Below the pieces are notes generated by a model. It worked only from the letters and a program-made list of their open reading frames with translations. It had not been told where the DNA came from and searched no databases. A program made the translations under genes and the position numbers. Shown one piece after another: positions 56,525 through 64,000 of a stretch of 64,000 nucleotides of DNA; position 1 is the stretch's first letter; each line of letters opens with the position of its first letter. The DNA is from Roseovarius sp. A-2 (GTDB taxonomy: Bacteria > Pseudomonadota > Alphaproteobacteria > Rhodobacterales > Rhodobacteraceae), in contig NZ_BDIY01000016.1 in NCBI RefSeq assembly GCF_002072155.1, forward strand, positions 28,681-92,680, written 5' to 3'.

Positions 56525-56674
56525 CACGTACCTTTCAGACCCTGCGCCGCTCTCGGTCATGCGGCCCGGTCAGGGTCTTTGCTCTGTCTTTCGTCTCTTC
56601 CGCCAGCTTAGGGCAGCCGGAAAAGCACCACAATCCGAAAATCGCGACACCCCGGTCAGGGTGCCGTGATCGCC

Positions 56675-57307
56675 TTATTTTTCCTCATCGCCGCCAGTGG
56701 CACGGCTCTCGACGATCTCGTCGATCAGGCCCCAATCCTTGGCCTCCTGCGGCGACATGAAATTGTCACGTTCCAGCGCATCAACCACCTTCTTCATGGT
56801 CTGGCCGGTATGCTTGACGTAGATCTCGTTCAGCCGGTCCTTGAGTTTCTGGGTCTCCTTGGCATGGATCATGATATCCGTTGCCTGCCCCTGATAGCCG
56901 CCCGAGGGCTGGTGCACCATGACCCGGCTGTTCGGCAGCGAAAACCGCATGCCCGGTGCGCCCGCCGTCAGCAAGAGCGATCCCATGCTCGCGGCCTGCC
57001 CCACGACCAGCGTGCTGACCTTGGGCTTGATGTATTGCATCGTGTCGTAGATCGAGAGACCCGAGGTCACAACACCACCGGGACTGTTGATATACATGCT
57101 GATTTCCTTCGACGGGTTTTCCGCCTCCAGATGCAAGAGCTGCGCCACGATCAGGCTCGACATGCCGTCATGAACCGGGCCGCTCAGAAAGATGATCCGC
57201 TCCTTCAGAAGGCGCGAGAAGATGTCATAGGCGCGTTCCCCCCGGCTGGTCTGCTCGACGACCATCGGCACGAGGGTATTCATGTAGGTTTCCATAGGGT
57301 CGTTCAT
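56675..57307 (-). CDS. clpP: ATP-dependent Clp protease proteolytic subunit ClpP
   Basis: 210 residues. Serine protease of the ClpP fold: oxyanion glycine strand '[20 protein letters not shown]', catalytic Ser in '[11 protein letters not shown]', His in '[18 protein letters not shown]' and the late Asp in 'ERDNFMSP'. N-terminal '[20 protein letters not shown]' is normal. It lies 150 bp upstream of clpX in the same direction. Confidence 0.97.
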   Translation of the reverse strand: MNDPMETYMNTLVPMVVEQTSRGERAYDIFSRLLKERIIFLSGPVHDGMSSLIVAQLLHLEAENPSKEISMYINSPGGVVTSGLSIYDTMQYIKPKVSTLVVGQAASMGSLLLTAGAPGMRFSLPNSRVMVHQPSGGYQGQATDIMIHAKETQKLKDRLNEIYVKHTGQTMKKVVDALERDNFMSPQEAKDWGLIDEIVESRATGGDEEK

Positions 57308-57558
57308 CTGGGCCCGCCTGCTGTTTTGCCCGGGCCTGCCTGCCCGGGTCGATGGGAGTTGCCGACCGTACCCGGCCAGTTGCTAAGGGAGTCTTAGTGT
57401 CGCGCCCAAGGGGCTGCAAGGGCGTCGCTTTAATTTGTAGCAGCGCGCGCCGTCCCTGACGCTTTTGACGCCACGGTCGGTCACTTTTTCGCGTGCTGGC
57501 GCGCACAAGTTTTGCAGATCGCCAAAAAACGCCCTACATACGCTCTTTAACGCCCACA
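57308..57558. other. Divergent intergenic region clpP / arsR-type regulator
   Basis: 251 bp without a supported gene. It must hold the clpP promoter on the minus strand and the regulator promoter on the plus strand. The half next to the regulator is AT-richer ('CTCTTTAACGCC' near 57541). I see no clear terminator, palindrome or heat-shock box that I would stand behind. Confidence 0.5.
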
Positions 57559-57927
57559 ATGGATACAAGAGCCATGCCCCTCCCCGTTCTAGACGACAGC
57601 ACCAGCCCGGAAGAAATGGACCGCATGGTCGAGAACGCGACCACGGCAGCCAATTTCCTCAAGGCGATCAGCCATGAGGGACGCCTGATGATTCTGTGTC
57701 ATCTGGTCTCGGGCGAGAAGTCCGTGACCGAGCTGGAAGAGCTGCTCTCGGCCCGGCAGGCAGCCGTCTCGCAGCAATTGTCGCGCCTGCGCCTCGAAGG
57801 GTTGGTGACCACCCGGCGCGAGGGTAAGGCCATCTATTACAGCCTTGCCGATGAACGCCCACGCCGCGTGCTCGAATTGGTGTACGAGCTGTTTTGCGCC
57901 CCTGACGCGCAGGGGCGCAACGCCTGA
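57559..57927 (+). CDS. ArsR/SmtB-family regulator, SqrR/BigR-like
   Basis: 122 residues from ATG 57559 (ATG 57574 possible). Winged helix: 'AANFLKAISHEGRLMILCHL', recognition helix 'LSARQAAVSQQLSRLRLEGL' and wing 'TTRREGKAIYYSLAD'. Two cysteines only: Cys47 ('ILCHLV') and Cys113 ('ELFCAP'), 66 residues apart, the same spacing as Cys41/Cys107 of SqrR from Rhodobacter capsulatus and its BigR relatives, which form a tetrasulfide link with persulfides and derepress sulfide genes. Metal-site ArsR motif (ELCVCDL) is absent. So a persulfide-sensing repressor is likely. No sulfide:quinone reductase is adjacent. Its TGA abuts the TCA stop of the next gene. Confidence 0.88.
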   Translation: MDTRAMPLPVLDDSTSPEEMDRMVENATTAANFLKAISHEGRLMILCHLVSGEKSVTELEELLSARQAAVSQQLSRLRLEGLVTTRREGKAIYYSLADERPRRVLELVYELFCAPDAQGRNA

Positions 57928-58512
57928 TCAGGCGGCTTTCACGGTCTTGCCCACCGCATAACCGGCAAAAGCGTCATCCACATCTGTGTGGTTCACATGG
58001 TTGGAATAGTTGCTGATCGTCTTGACGGCCATCGCCAGGATAATCTCCAGCACGTGAATGTCGGAATAGCCTGCGGATTTGAACGCCTCGGCCTCGGTCT
58101 TGGTGGGCAGGCCGCGCGTCTCCCACATGTGGTGGGTGAACCGGCGCAGCGCCTCAAGCTTGTCATCATCCAGAGATTTGCCATCGCGCAGCGCCTGCGT
58201 GTGCTCTTCACTCAGCTTCGAGACCTTGATCGCCAGCATCGAATGCGCGGCGGTGCAATAATCACAGCCATTGGCCAGCGAGATGGTCAGGAACACGACC
58301 TCCTGCTCCGGCGGCGTGAAATTGGCCTGCGTGCGAAAATGATCATAGCCGTGCAGATATGTGCTCAGCAGGCCCGCATTGACGGCCATGCCACGATACA
58401 TGTTCGGCACGAAGCCCAGCTTGGCACGGGCTCCGTCCAGCAAGTCCTTTGCCAGACCTTCGGCCTGATCGTCACTCACCGGGGTGGCGTCCACCTTGTA
58501 TTCAGCAGTCAT
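57928..58512 (-). CDS. AhpD-like carboxymuconolactone decarboxylase-family protein
   Basis: 194 residues, all-helical. Core motif 'LANGCDYCTAAHSMLAI' gives the Cys-x-x-Cys plus His of AhpD-type proteins, which shuttle electrons to peroxiredoxins; upstream Glu lies in 'PPEQEVVFLTIS'. 'KLGFVPNMYRGMAVNAGLLS' is typical of the peroxidase-related subgroup. AAAGGAGGG is placed well before the ATG. Converges with the ArsR regulator with no intervening base. A thiol-redox function fits a persulfide-sensing neighbour, but co-regulation is inference. Confidence 0.85.
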   Translation of the reverse strand: MTAEYKVDATPVSDDQAEGLAKDLLDGARAKLGFVPNMYRGMAVNAGLLSTYLHGYDHFRTQANFTPPEQEVVFLTISLANGCDYCTAAHSMLAIKVSKLSEEHTQALRDGKSLDDDKLEALRRFTHHMWETRGLPTKTEAEAFKSAGYSDIHVLEIILAMAVKTISNYSNHVNHTDVDDAFAGYAVGKTVKAA

Positions 58513-58582
58513 TTGACCCTCCTTTGGTTACGGTTGCATCACAGCTAATCAGAGAATCGCCGTATTGTAACCGGCATGACGA

Positions 58583-59190
58583 TCACCTAAACGTGAGGCC
58601 GGTTCGCATCAGATAGCGCAGGTTCAAGATGCGCCCGACGCGCCCATTTTCGTCGGGACAAGGGTGGATGCTCTCGAATTGATGATGGAAGAGCGCCACC
58701 CTGATGATCGGATCGAGATCGCAAGGCCCGCCGTCGTTCCCGAACCGCTCCAGCACCGGCATCAGGGTTTCGATTTCCCGGAAGCCCTGCGGCGGCACAT
58801 AGCCCATGTCCTGCGTCACGTCGTTGCGCAGCGCCGTGCCGCGCGTGGATCGGAATCCGCCAGAGCGCCCCTTCAGCAGCCGGAACATCTCGATCAACGT
58901 GTGTTTGGTGATGAGGCCGTCGCTTTCAACCAGATGTTGGCACCAGGGCTTTACGGCGTCTTGGTAGAGCGCAACCTTGTTTGCAGCCCCGAACCGCGGT
59001 CCCTCTAGAAGCAGGTCAGCCAGAAAGCGCGTCCAGCATCGTGACGATATTCTCGATCTCCGAGGACACCTCGGCCTCCCGAAGCGCCGGTGTCGATCAA
59101 GATACTCTGGTTCGGTATGGTCGCCGCTTGTTCGAACCGCATGAGCACGTCAGGCCACCAGGGTCGCTCCTCGATATGTGATTTCCCCTG
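58583..59190 (-). pseudogene. Degraded Fic-family protein gene
   Basis: Three fragments of one Fic (AMPylase-fold) protein lie in different frames. Near 59150-59095: 'RFEQAATIPNQSILIDT'; then a shifted frame at about 59090-59030: 'ALREAEVSSEIENIVTM'; then a third frame from about 59015 to 58583 with 'GPRFGAANKVALYQDAVKPW', 'LIEMFRLLKGRSGGFRS', 'GYVPPQGFREIETLMPVLE', and the Fic motif as 'HPCPDENGRVGRILNLRYL'. In active proteins the motif reads HPFxxGNGR; here Phe is Cys and Gly is Glu. The C-terminal part after 'LMRTGLTFR' is missing. It is thus frameshifted, mutated and truncated. It sits just upstream of tRNA-Arg and looks like a remnant of transferred DNA. Confidence 0.85.
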
Positions 59191-59248
59191 CATAACCCAG
59201 TTATGCCTGATTGTGCCTTGACCGCCGATCGTTTAAACGTCGAGCCGT

Positions 59249-59325
59249 GCCCTCGTAGCTCAACTGGATAGAGCATCGGTCTTCTAAACCGGCGGCTGCG
59301 CGTTCGAGTCGCGCCGAGGGCACCA
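59249..59325 (+). tRNA. tRNA-Arg (anticodon TCT)
   Basis: A full cloverleaf can be drawn. Acceptor GCCCTCG (59249-59255) pairs with CGAGGGC (59315-59321); the D arm follows; the anticodon stem is TCGGT/ACCGG with loop CTTCTAA (anticodon TCT at 59283-59285, one T-G pair); T arm GCGCG-TTCGAGT-CGCGC. Discriminator A and encoded CCA (59323-59325). It would read AGA/AGG codons. It lies between the fic relic and an AT-rich gap, a typical island-insertion site. Confidence 0.95.
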
Positions 59326-59618
59326 TAATCGTCGCCGTGTAGTAATCATCGCCATGTAGATGTGGTTCCCTTGGTCACCTCCAACGCGCGGCAGGTCGCA
59401 AGGGAAGAACATTTTCACACAGGAACAGTTCAGGTTTTCGTCGATCTGGACAGCCTGAATATTGCAACGGTGCTCGACATATGACTGAATTCTCAGGATC
59501 GCGCATGCGAGAGAGTTCAGGGGCTACCCTGTCAGGTCGACATGTGGTCCGAATGAAATACCCTAGACAGAATTATCATATAAATTTATTTATATATCAA
59601 TTTATTACTCGTCACACT
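59326..59618. other. Gene-free, AT-rich tract downstream of tRNA-Arg
   Basis: 293 bp with no supported gene. Just behind the tRNA is an imperfect direct repeat (ATCGTCGCCGTGTAGTA then ATCATCGCCATGTAGAT, ~59326-59360). At ~59569-59607 is a strongly AT-rich stretch, far below the window's GC level. It looks like decayed accessory DNA; I found no copy of the tRNA 3' end to mark an attachment site. Confidence 0.6.
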
Positions 59619-60137
59619 TCATGTCACATCCGGTGTCGCAGCAAGTGACTTCACCCAGGCATCAAGCACGCGCGCATCGGGTGCGACAGGTTCCGCAAGC
59701 CCCTCGCAAAAATTCTGAAATCGCGGCGCGTTGAGGCGATTGACGCCGACCAGAACCGGCACCCCCAATCCGAGTGCCTCTGCGATAAGACCGCGAAACC
59801 CGCGCCCGTCCGCCTCGTGCTTGCCGAACTTGTTGACGATCACCAGGTCGCAACCCGCATCGAGCCGCGCCTCGCTCTCGGCCACCGCCTGCTCCAGCGC
59901 CGCCGGATCAAGCCGACAGCCCTGCGCCCCCGGTCCGAGGGACTGCGAAATGCGGATCACCGGCCCGTCGGGCAACACCTGCACATCCATGTCACAGGGC
60001 CGATCCGCATCGCAATCGGAGTTGATCTGCACCGTACCACACAGCCGCAGCCCGCGCGCCCGCGCGCGCAAGGCCAGCCCGTGCAGCAGCAGGTCGGTAT
60101 CACCCCGTCCCTCGGCCATGACATAGGCAATACGCAT
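59619..60137 (-). CDS. DUF2478-family protein
   Basis: 172 residues. It begins 'MRIAYVMAEGRGDTDLLLHG' (glycine-containing loop), has 'GTVQINSDCDADRPCDMDVQ', 'LPDGPVIRISQSLGPGAQGC', 'CDLVIVNKFGKHEADGRGFR' and 'VPVLVGVNRLNAPRFQNFCE', the build of DUF2478, a P-loop-like family of unknown function sometimes found near molybdenum-cofactor genes. 'NKFGKHE' resembles a nucleotide-specificity loop. Four Cys are present in the first half. It follows the rnj stop by 11 bp. Confidence 0.8.
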   Translation of the reverse strand: MRIAYVMAEGRGDTDLLLHGLALRARARGLRLCGTVQINSDCDADRPCDMDVQVLPDGPVIRISQSLGPGAQGCRLDPAALEQAVAESEARLDAGCDLVIVNKFGKHEADGRGFRGLIAEALGLGVPVLVGVNRLNAPRFQNFCEGLAEPVAPDARVLDAWVKSLAATPDVT

Positions 60138-60148
60138 TGGCCTCGCCC

Positions 60149-61816
60149 TCAAGCGGTCAGGCGGCTGATGACCACCGTCACCTCGGGCCGCTTGCCGATC
60201 TCGTTCTGCGCGCTCTGTCGGGCCACGCGACGCAGCCCTTCCTCAAGCTTGTCGTCATCGGTCAGCGTCTTGGCCCCGGCCCGGCCCATGAACTGCGACA
60301 GATCCTCTTCCAGCACATCGACCAGCGGCGCGCGGCTTTGCCCAGTCTCGGCCAGTCCCATCGATTCGACCCAAGGCTCGCCCAGGGGCTCGTCCTCCTC
60401 GTCCATGATCACGTTGATCATCACATGCCCGTTGAGCGCCATGCGAATCCGGTCGCGCACGATCCCGTCCATCGCCCCGATCTTGACCGAGCCATCCACA
60501 TAGGTGCGCCCGGTCTCGACATATTCGGCCACCTTGGGGGCATTGCCACTGAGGTCGATCATCATGCCATTGACAGCCAAAACGCCATTGATCCGGTTCG
60601 CCTTTGCCAGCTTCACATGCTCGCGCAGGTGCCGGTGCTCGCCATGCATCGGCACCACGATCTGCGGCTTGATCAGCTTGTGCATCGCATCGAGATCGGG
60701 CCGGTTGGCGTGGCCCGAGACGTGATAGCGGTCATCCCCCTCGACCACGTCGACCCCGATCTCGGAGAACTTGTTGATGATGTGGATGACACCGCGCTCG
60801 TTGCCGGGAATGGTCTTGGAGGAGAAGAGGAACGTGTCGCCTTCCTTGAGCACCATACCATTATACTTGCCATTCGCGAGCTGCGCGCTTGCCGCGCGCC
60901 GCTCGCCCTGACTCCCGGTGACGATCAGCATCAGGTTCTCACGCGGGATATTGCCGGCCTCCTCGGGGCTGATGGTCGCGGGGAAATCCTTGAGCACGCC
61001 GGTCTCGACCGCCGCCTCGATCATCCGCCGCATCGCCCGGCCCAGCAGACAGACCGAACGCCCGGCCTGCTTGCCCGCCTCGGCCAGCGTCTTGACCCGC
61101 GCCACGTTACTGGCGAAGGTCGTGCAGACGAACATGCCCTTTGAGGCCTGCACCAGATCGGTGATCGGCTGGCCGACCGTGCTCTCGGACCGCCCGTCAT
61201 GGTGGTTGAACACGTTGGTCGAATCGCAAACCAGCGCCTTCACGCCCGGCTCCGCTAGGCTGGCCCAACGGTCGTGATCGAACGCCTCGCCCACGACAGG
61301 ATTCTCGTCAATCTTGAAATCGCCGCTATGCACGATGCGTCCGCCAGGGCTGTCGATGACAAGACCCGAACTTTCTGGGATCGAATGCGAGATCGGCACG
61401 AAACCCACGGTAAACGGGCCTGCCTTGACTGTTTCAGGCCAGGGCGAGACGGTCTTGACCGCCTTTTCGGAATGGCCGTGCTCTTCCATCTTGCGCCGCG
61501 CAATGTTGGCGGTGAAGGCGCGGGCATGGATCGGCGCGCCCAGACGGTCGTAATAATGGGCTACGGCACCGACGTGATCCTCATGGGCATGGGTGATGAA
61601 CACCGCCTCCAGATCGTTCTTGCGCGCCTCGAGCCAGGAAATATCGGGCAGGATCAGATCAACCCCGGGCGTGCCGTCCATATCCGGGAATGTCACACCC
61701 AGATCCACCAGGATCAGCTTTTCCTTGCCCGGCTTGCCATAGCCGTAGACATAGGCATTCATACCAACTTCACCCGCCCCACCGAGGGGCAGGTAGATCA
61801 AACGTTCGCTGCTCAT
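60149..61816 (-). CDS. rnj: Ribonuclease J
   Basis: 555-residue metallo-beta-lactamase/beta-CASP nuclease with 5'-3' exo- and endonuclease activity, used in rRNA and mRNA processing. Motifs: 'GGAGEVGMN', the zinc site 'FITHAHEDHVGAV', 'PISHSIPESSGLVI', 'IVHSGDFKID', the beta-CASP block 'MFVCTTFASNVARVKTLAEA', 'IVTGSQGERRAASAQLANGK' and 'VSGHANRPDLDAM'. The C-terminal domain is normal length. Coupled with coaX (6 bp gap). Confidence 0.95.
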   Translation of the reverse strand: MSSERLIYLPLGGAGEVGMNAYVYGYGKPGKEKLILVDLGVTFPDMDGTPGVDLILPDISWLEARKNDLEAVFITHAHEDHVGAVAHYYDRLGAPIHARAFTANIARRKMEEHGHSEKAVKTVSPWPETVKAGPFTVGFVPISHSIPESSGLVIDSPGGRIVHSGDFKIDENPVVGEAFDHDRWASLAEPGVKALVCDSTNVFNHHDGRSESTVGQPITDLVQASKGMFVCTTFASNVARVKTLAEAGKQAGRSVCLLGRAMRRMIEAAVETGVLKDFPATISPEEAGNIPRENLMLIVTGSQGERRAASAQLANGKYNGMVLKEGDTFLFSSKTIPGNERGVIHIINKFSEIGVDVVEGDDRYHVSGHANRPDLDAMHKLIKPQIVVPMHGEHRHLREHVKLAKANRINGVLAVNGMMIDLSGNAPKVAEYVETGRTYVDGSVKIGAMDGIVRDRIRMALNGHVMINVIMDEEDEPLGEPWVESMGLAETGQSRAPLVDVLEEDLSQFMGRAGAKTLTDDDKLEEGLRRVARQSAQNEIGKRPEVTVVISRLTA

Positions 61817-61822
61817 GGGGCG

Positions 61823-62593
61823 TCAGCCCTCCTTGTTATGCTCGTGTATCACGGTCAGCCCGTGCATTGTCAGATTGTCCTCGAACATGTTGAACATGTC
61901 CGTGCCTTGCTGGAATAACGGTGCCAGCCCACCTGTTGCGATCACCTTCATGGCGCGGCCACGCTCGGCCTTTACCCGCTCACATATCCCATCAATCAGG
62001 CCGACATAACCCCAGAATACGCCCGATTGCATGCAGTCCACCGTATTGGTGCCGATCACGCGATCGGGCTTGGTCACGTCGATATGCGGCAGCGCCGCCG
62101 CGGCCTCATGTAGCGCCTGAAGCGACAGGTTCACCCCAGGCGCAATCACCCCGCCGATATAGGCGCCATCATGATCGACCACGTCGAATGTCGTGGCGGT
62201 GCCGAAATCCACGATGATCAGGTCGCCGCCATAGAGGTCATATCCCGCCACCGTATTGACCAGCCGGTCCGGACCCACCTGCGTGCCCGCATCCACCCGC
62301 ACATCCACCGGCAGGCGGCACTCGGGCTTGCCCACGACCAGCGGACGGCAATTGAAATAGCGGTCGGCAAAGACGCGCAGGTTGAACACTACACGCGGCA
62401 CGGTGGAACTGATCACCACCGCATTGATCTTTGCCTCGATCCGGTGATGCGCCAGCAGCGTCTTGAACCAGACGAAATACTGATCGGCGGTGCGCTGATG
62501 CTCGGTCGAGGTGCGCAGCGTGCAGATGAACCGCGTCCCGTCCCAGATCGAAAACACCGTGTTGGTATTGCCGCAATCAATCGCCAAAAGCAT
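61823..62593 (-). CDS. coaX: Type III pantothenate kinase
   Basis: 256 residues. ASKHA-fold kinase, first step of coenzyme A synthesis. 'MLLAIDCGNTNTVFSIWDG' is the phosphate-1 loop, 'YGGDLIIVDFGTATTFDVVD' carries the catalytic Asp, 'YIGGVIAPGVNLSLQALHEA' and 'VIATGGLAPLF' complete the site. Order birA - coaX - rnj is common in alphaproteobacteria. Confidence 0.95.
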   Translation of the reverse strand: MLLAIDCGNTNTVFSIWDGTRFICTLRTSTEHQRTADQYFVWFKTLLAHHRIEAKINAVVISSTVPRVVFNLRVFADRYFNCRPLVVGKPECRLPVDVRVDAGTQVGPDRLVNTVAGYDLYGGDLIIVDFGTATTFDVVDHDGAYIGGVIAPGVNLSLQALHEAAAALPHIDVTKPDRVIGTNTVDCMQSGVFWGYVGLIDGICERVKAERGRAMKVIATGGLAPLFQQGTDMFNMFEDNLTMHGLTVIHEHNKEG

Positions 62594-62611
62594 GGGGGCC
62601 GCCCTCCCGCG

Positions 62612-63376
62612 TCAGAAAAACACCTCGGCCGCGGCAATCGCCTGCCGCCCCTTGGAGGTCATTAGAACGAGATTGCCCGCCTCGTCCACCGTCTCGAATG
62701 TCCCGTGATAGCTGTCGCGTGTGGTGCGCGCGGTGATCGCCTCGCCCAAACGCGCCGCCCGGTCGAGCCATGCCCGGCGGATGGGGGCGAAGCCAAAGGT
62801 CACGAATTGCGCCTCCAGCCGCGCATAGGCCGGGGCCAAAAGGCTCAAAAACTCCTCTGGCCCGAGCGCCACACCGGTCTCAGACAAAAGCGAGACCGGG
62901 CGCAGTGCCCCCTCCTCCACCTCCGCGCCCGCCGGAGCGCGGCACAGGTTCACCCCGATGCCAATGGCGAAATGGCTGAGATCCCGGCCCGCGCCCGCGC
63001 TCTCCAACAGGATGCCCGCCAGCTTGCCGCCATTGAGCAGCACGTCATTGGGCCATTTCAGGCTGACTCCCTCGGCCCGCCCGGTCGCCGCCACCAGCGC
63101 ATCGCAGAGCGCAAGCGAGGCCACAAAAGACCGCAACGCCACCTTGTCCGGGCCCTCAGTGGGGCGCATCACCAGGGTCGCCGCGAAATTGCCCGCCGGA
63201 TTGACCCAGGCCCGCCCGCGCCGACCGCGCGCCGCCGTCTGCTCCAGCGCCAATATCCATTCCGGCCCGCGCAATCCGGGTGCCAGTCGCGCGGCCTCGG
63301 CATTGGTGCTGTCCACCGAGGCCAGCACCCGGCGGCCATAGCCCTCGGGCCAGTCGAGTTTCGATCCCTGCTTCAT
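62612..63376 (-). CDS. birA: Biotin-[acetyl-CoA-carboxylase] ligase
   Basis: 254 residues, catalytic domain only (no N-terminal DNA-binding domain, so not a repressor). 'VLASVDSTNAEAARLA', the biotinyl-AMP loop 'TAARGRRGRAWVNPAGNFAA' and 'LKWPNDVLLNGGKLAGILLE' are diagnostic, with 'FAIGIGVNL' behind. It biotinylates the carboxyl-carrier protein. I chose ATG 63376; an upstream ATG at 63421 adds 15 residues including part of a leader hairpin (CTCCTGCCGGAG). Confidence 0.92.
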   Translation of the reverse strand: MKQGSKLDWPEGYGRRVLASVDSTNAEAARLAPGLRGPEWILALEQTAARGRRGRAWVNPAGNFAATLVMRPTEGPDKVALRSFVASLALCDALVAATGRAEGVSLKWPNDVLLNGGKLAGILLESAGAGRDLSHFAIGIGVNLCRAPAGAEVEEGALRPVSLLSETGVALGPEEFLSLLAPAYARLEAQFVTFGFAPIRRAWLDRAARLGEAITARTTRDSYHGTFETVDEAGNLVLMTSKGRQAIAAAEVFF

Positions 63377-63545
63377 CGTTCCCAAAATACTCCTGCCGGA
63401 GGGGTATTCTCTTTGTGTCATACGTTCTCACCAAGTGCCATCGGATTAAATTCCCAATAAATATCGGCATGTTAAGGTGTCACGGCGTCCCGGAATGAAC
63501 CGGGTAGCGTCACGCCAGAACGTATATAACAAAGAGGATATTATC

Positions 63546-63842
63546 ATGGCAAAATCGAACGCATTCACGGTTGTAAAACTCAAGTCCCTCCCGGCCGGGA
63601 AACACTGCGATGGGCAGGGTCTGTGGTTTCATAAGCGCGCTGACGGAGGCGCACAATGGGTCTTTCGCTTTCAGCTCTGGGGCGGCCAAGAGAGATGGGA
63701 CTTGGATCTTTCAAGAATGTCTCTCTGGCTGAGGCCCGTAGGAAAGCGGATTGGGCGCGTCAACAGGTGCAGTCTGATATCGATCCGGTCAAACAGCGCC
63801 GTCTGATGCGGCAGCAATCGAATGGACATGACGGCCATCTAG
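63546..63842 (+). pseudogene. Tyrosine integrase N-terminus, frameshifted and cut by an IS
   Basis: The reading frame from ATG 63546 gives 'MAKSNAFTVVKLKSLPAGKH', 'CDGQGLWFHKRADGGAQWVF', the N-terminal arm-binding (DUF4102) domain of tyrosine recombinases from islands and prophages. Near 63682-63700 the family match jumps to another frame ('REMGLGSFKNVSLAEARRKA', 'DWARQQVQSDIDPVKQRRLM'), so one base has been lost or gained. The match stops at about 63842, where an insertion sequence begins. The catalytic domain is absent here. GAGGA precedes the ATG. CCCGG-aatgaa-CCGGG (63489-63504) lies in the leader. This is probably the edge of an integrated island. Confidence 0.85.
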
Positions 63843-64000
63843 CAGGCTGCTGAAATAGTCCCACCTCGACAGCTGGTTGGGAACATGATTCATCCTCGTC
63901 ACGGCAATGGCGGGGGTGATGATGCGCGGGACGGACGAGACGAGCGGTTCGCTGTTCAGCTATGTGGATCTGGAGGCGCGCATCCCGGCGCGGCATCCGT
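63843..64000 (+). mobile_element. Left end of an IS5/IS1182-type insertion sequence (partial)
   Basis: The end starts near 63843 as CAGGCTGCTGAAATAGTCCC, which is like the terminal repeats of IS1182-type elements. CTAG immediately precedes it (63839-63842), a possible target site. The transposase begins inside at 63919. The right end is beyond the window. Confidence 0.7.
63919..64000 (+). CDS. Transposase N-terminus (IS5/IS1182-like), runs off the window
   Basis: 27 codons are visible, from ATG 63919 (ATG 63922 also in frame): 'MMRGTDETSGSLFSYVDLEA' then 'RIPARHP'. This is the conserved start of IS1182-type transposases (family: SLFSYVDLE-R-P--HP). The rest is outside the window, so integrity cannot be judged. 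It lies in the IS element that interrupts the integrase fragment. Confidence 0.75.
   Translation, partial: MMRGTDETSGSLFSYVDLEARIPARHP

Noticed and set aside
52986..56611. Long plus-strand frames opposite secDF and clpX (about 497 and 519 codons).
   Set aside because: Shadow frames of highly conserved genes; composition is typical of antisense GC-rich DNA.
59480..59640. Short plus-strand frame of roughly 55 codons in the AT-rich gap.
   Set aside because: No ribosome site, mixed composition and it crosses the 3' end of DUF2478; not supported as a gene.
59249..63545. Direct repeat of the tRNA-Arg 3' end near the integrase fragment, which would define an island between them.
   Set aside because: No matching repeat was seen near 63480-63545, and the genes between (DUF2478, rnj, coaX, birA) are ordinary core genes.

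Overview
The window reads as chromosomal DNA of a GC-rich alphaproteobacterium, most likely a Rhodobacteraceae (Roseobacter-group) member. The evidence is gene order and gene style: a dgt / argS / SPOR / nagZ / scpA / scpB block, a yajC - fused secDF - TauE/SafE - Mth938-like - ccmA/B/C/D - ccmG block, clpX/clpP, a birA - coaX - rnj run, and a Hint-domain protein of the kind common in that family. Taxonomy is inference from synteny and composition; no rRNA gene is present.

Layout. 1-12.1 kb is core: a ThiE-like protein, a 48-residue basic protein, scpB/scpA/nagZ/SPOR/argS, a degenerate SDR-like protein, dgt, an A-type Fe-S carrier (ErpA-like), a Hint protein that runs into erpA from the other side, xthA, a GT2 and ygfZ. 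12.1-38.4 kb is a 26-kb surface-polysaccharide locus: GT4 and GT2, a flippase, then a tightly coupled operon PKS - GT2 - NRPS - PPTase (15897-28430, every junction an ATGA overlap), a Wzz-like chain-length protein, a BY-kinase with a hexanucleotide-encoded Glu-Pro linker, a Gfo/Idh-SDR fusion, GT2, GT4, epimerase, a second Gfo/Idh oxidoreductase and a WecG/TagA-type transferase. 38.4-57.3 kb is core again (OmpA-like, ubiA, rsmE, gshA, usp, an alanine/glycine:cation symporter, L,D-transpeptidase, cytochrome c maturation, SecDF/YajC, ClpX, ClpP). 57.5-59.6 kb holds an ArsR regulator with the SqrR/BigR cysteine spacing, an AhpD-like protein, a frameshifted fic relic and tRNA-Arg(TCT). 59.6-63.4 kb is core (DUF2478, rnj, coaX, birA). 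The right end is a decayed integrase cut by an insertion sequence that leaves the window.

The most interesting part is the PKS/NRPS operon inside the polysaccharide locus. The NRPS is formyltransferase - degenerate C-like region - adenylation domain interrupted by a luciferase-like flavin monooxygenase - PCP. Its specificity residues, read by eye as D-I-L-Q-M-G-M-I-W-K, resemble the glycine code, and the interrupted A-domain layout recalls the glycine A-MOx domains of myxothiazol/melithiazol assembly (MtaG/MelG). The PKS is a single module KS-AT-KR-DH-ACP-TE with no loading module and an unusual domain order. My inference is that a formylated and/or oxidised glycine unit starts a short polyketide which is glycosylated by the GT2 encoded between the two megasynthases, and that the product is linked to, or exported with, the polysaccharide. 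The PPTase in the same operon would activate both carriers. The locus lacks a recognisable initiating sugar transferase, Wzy polymerase and Wza exporter, so it cannot be a complete polymer pathway by itself.
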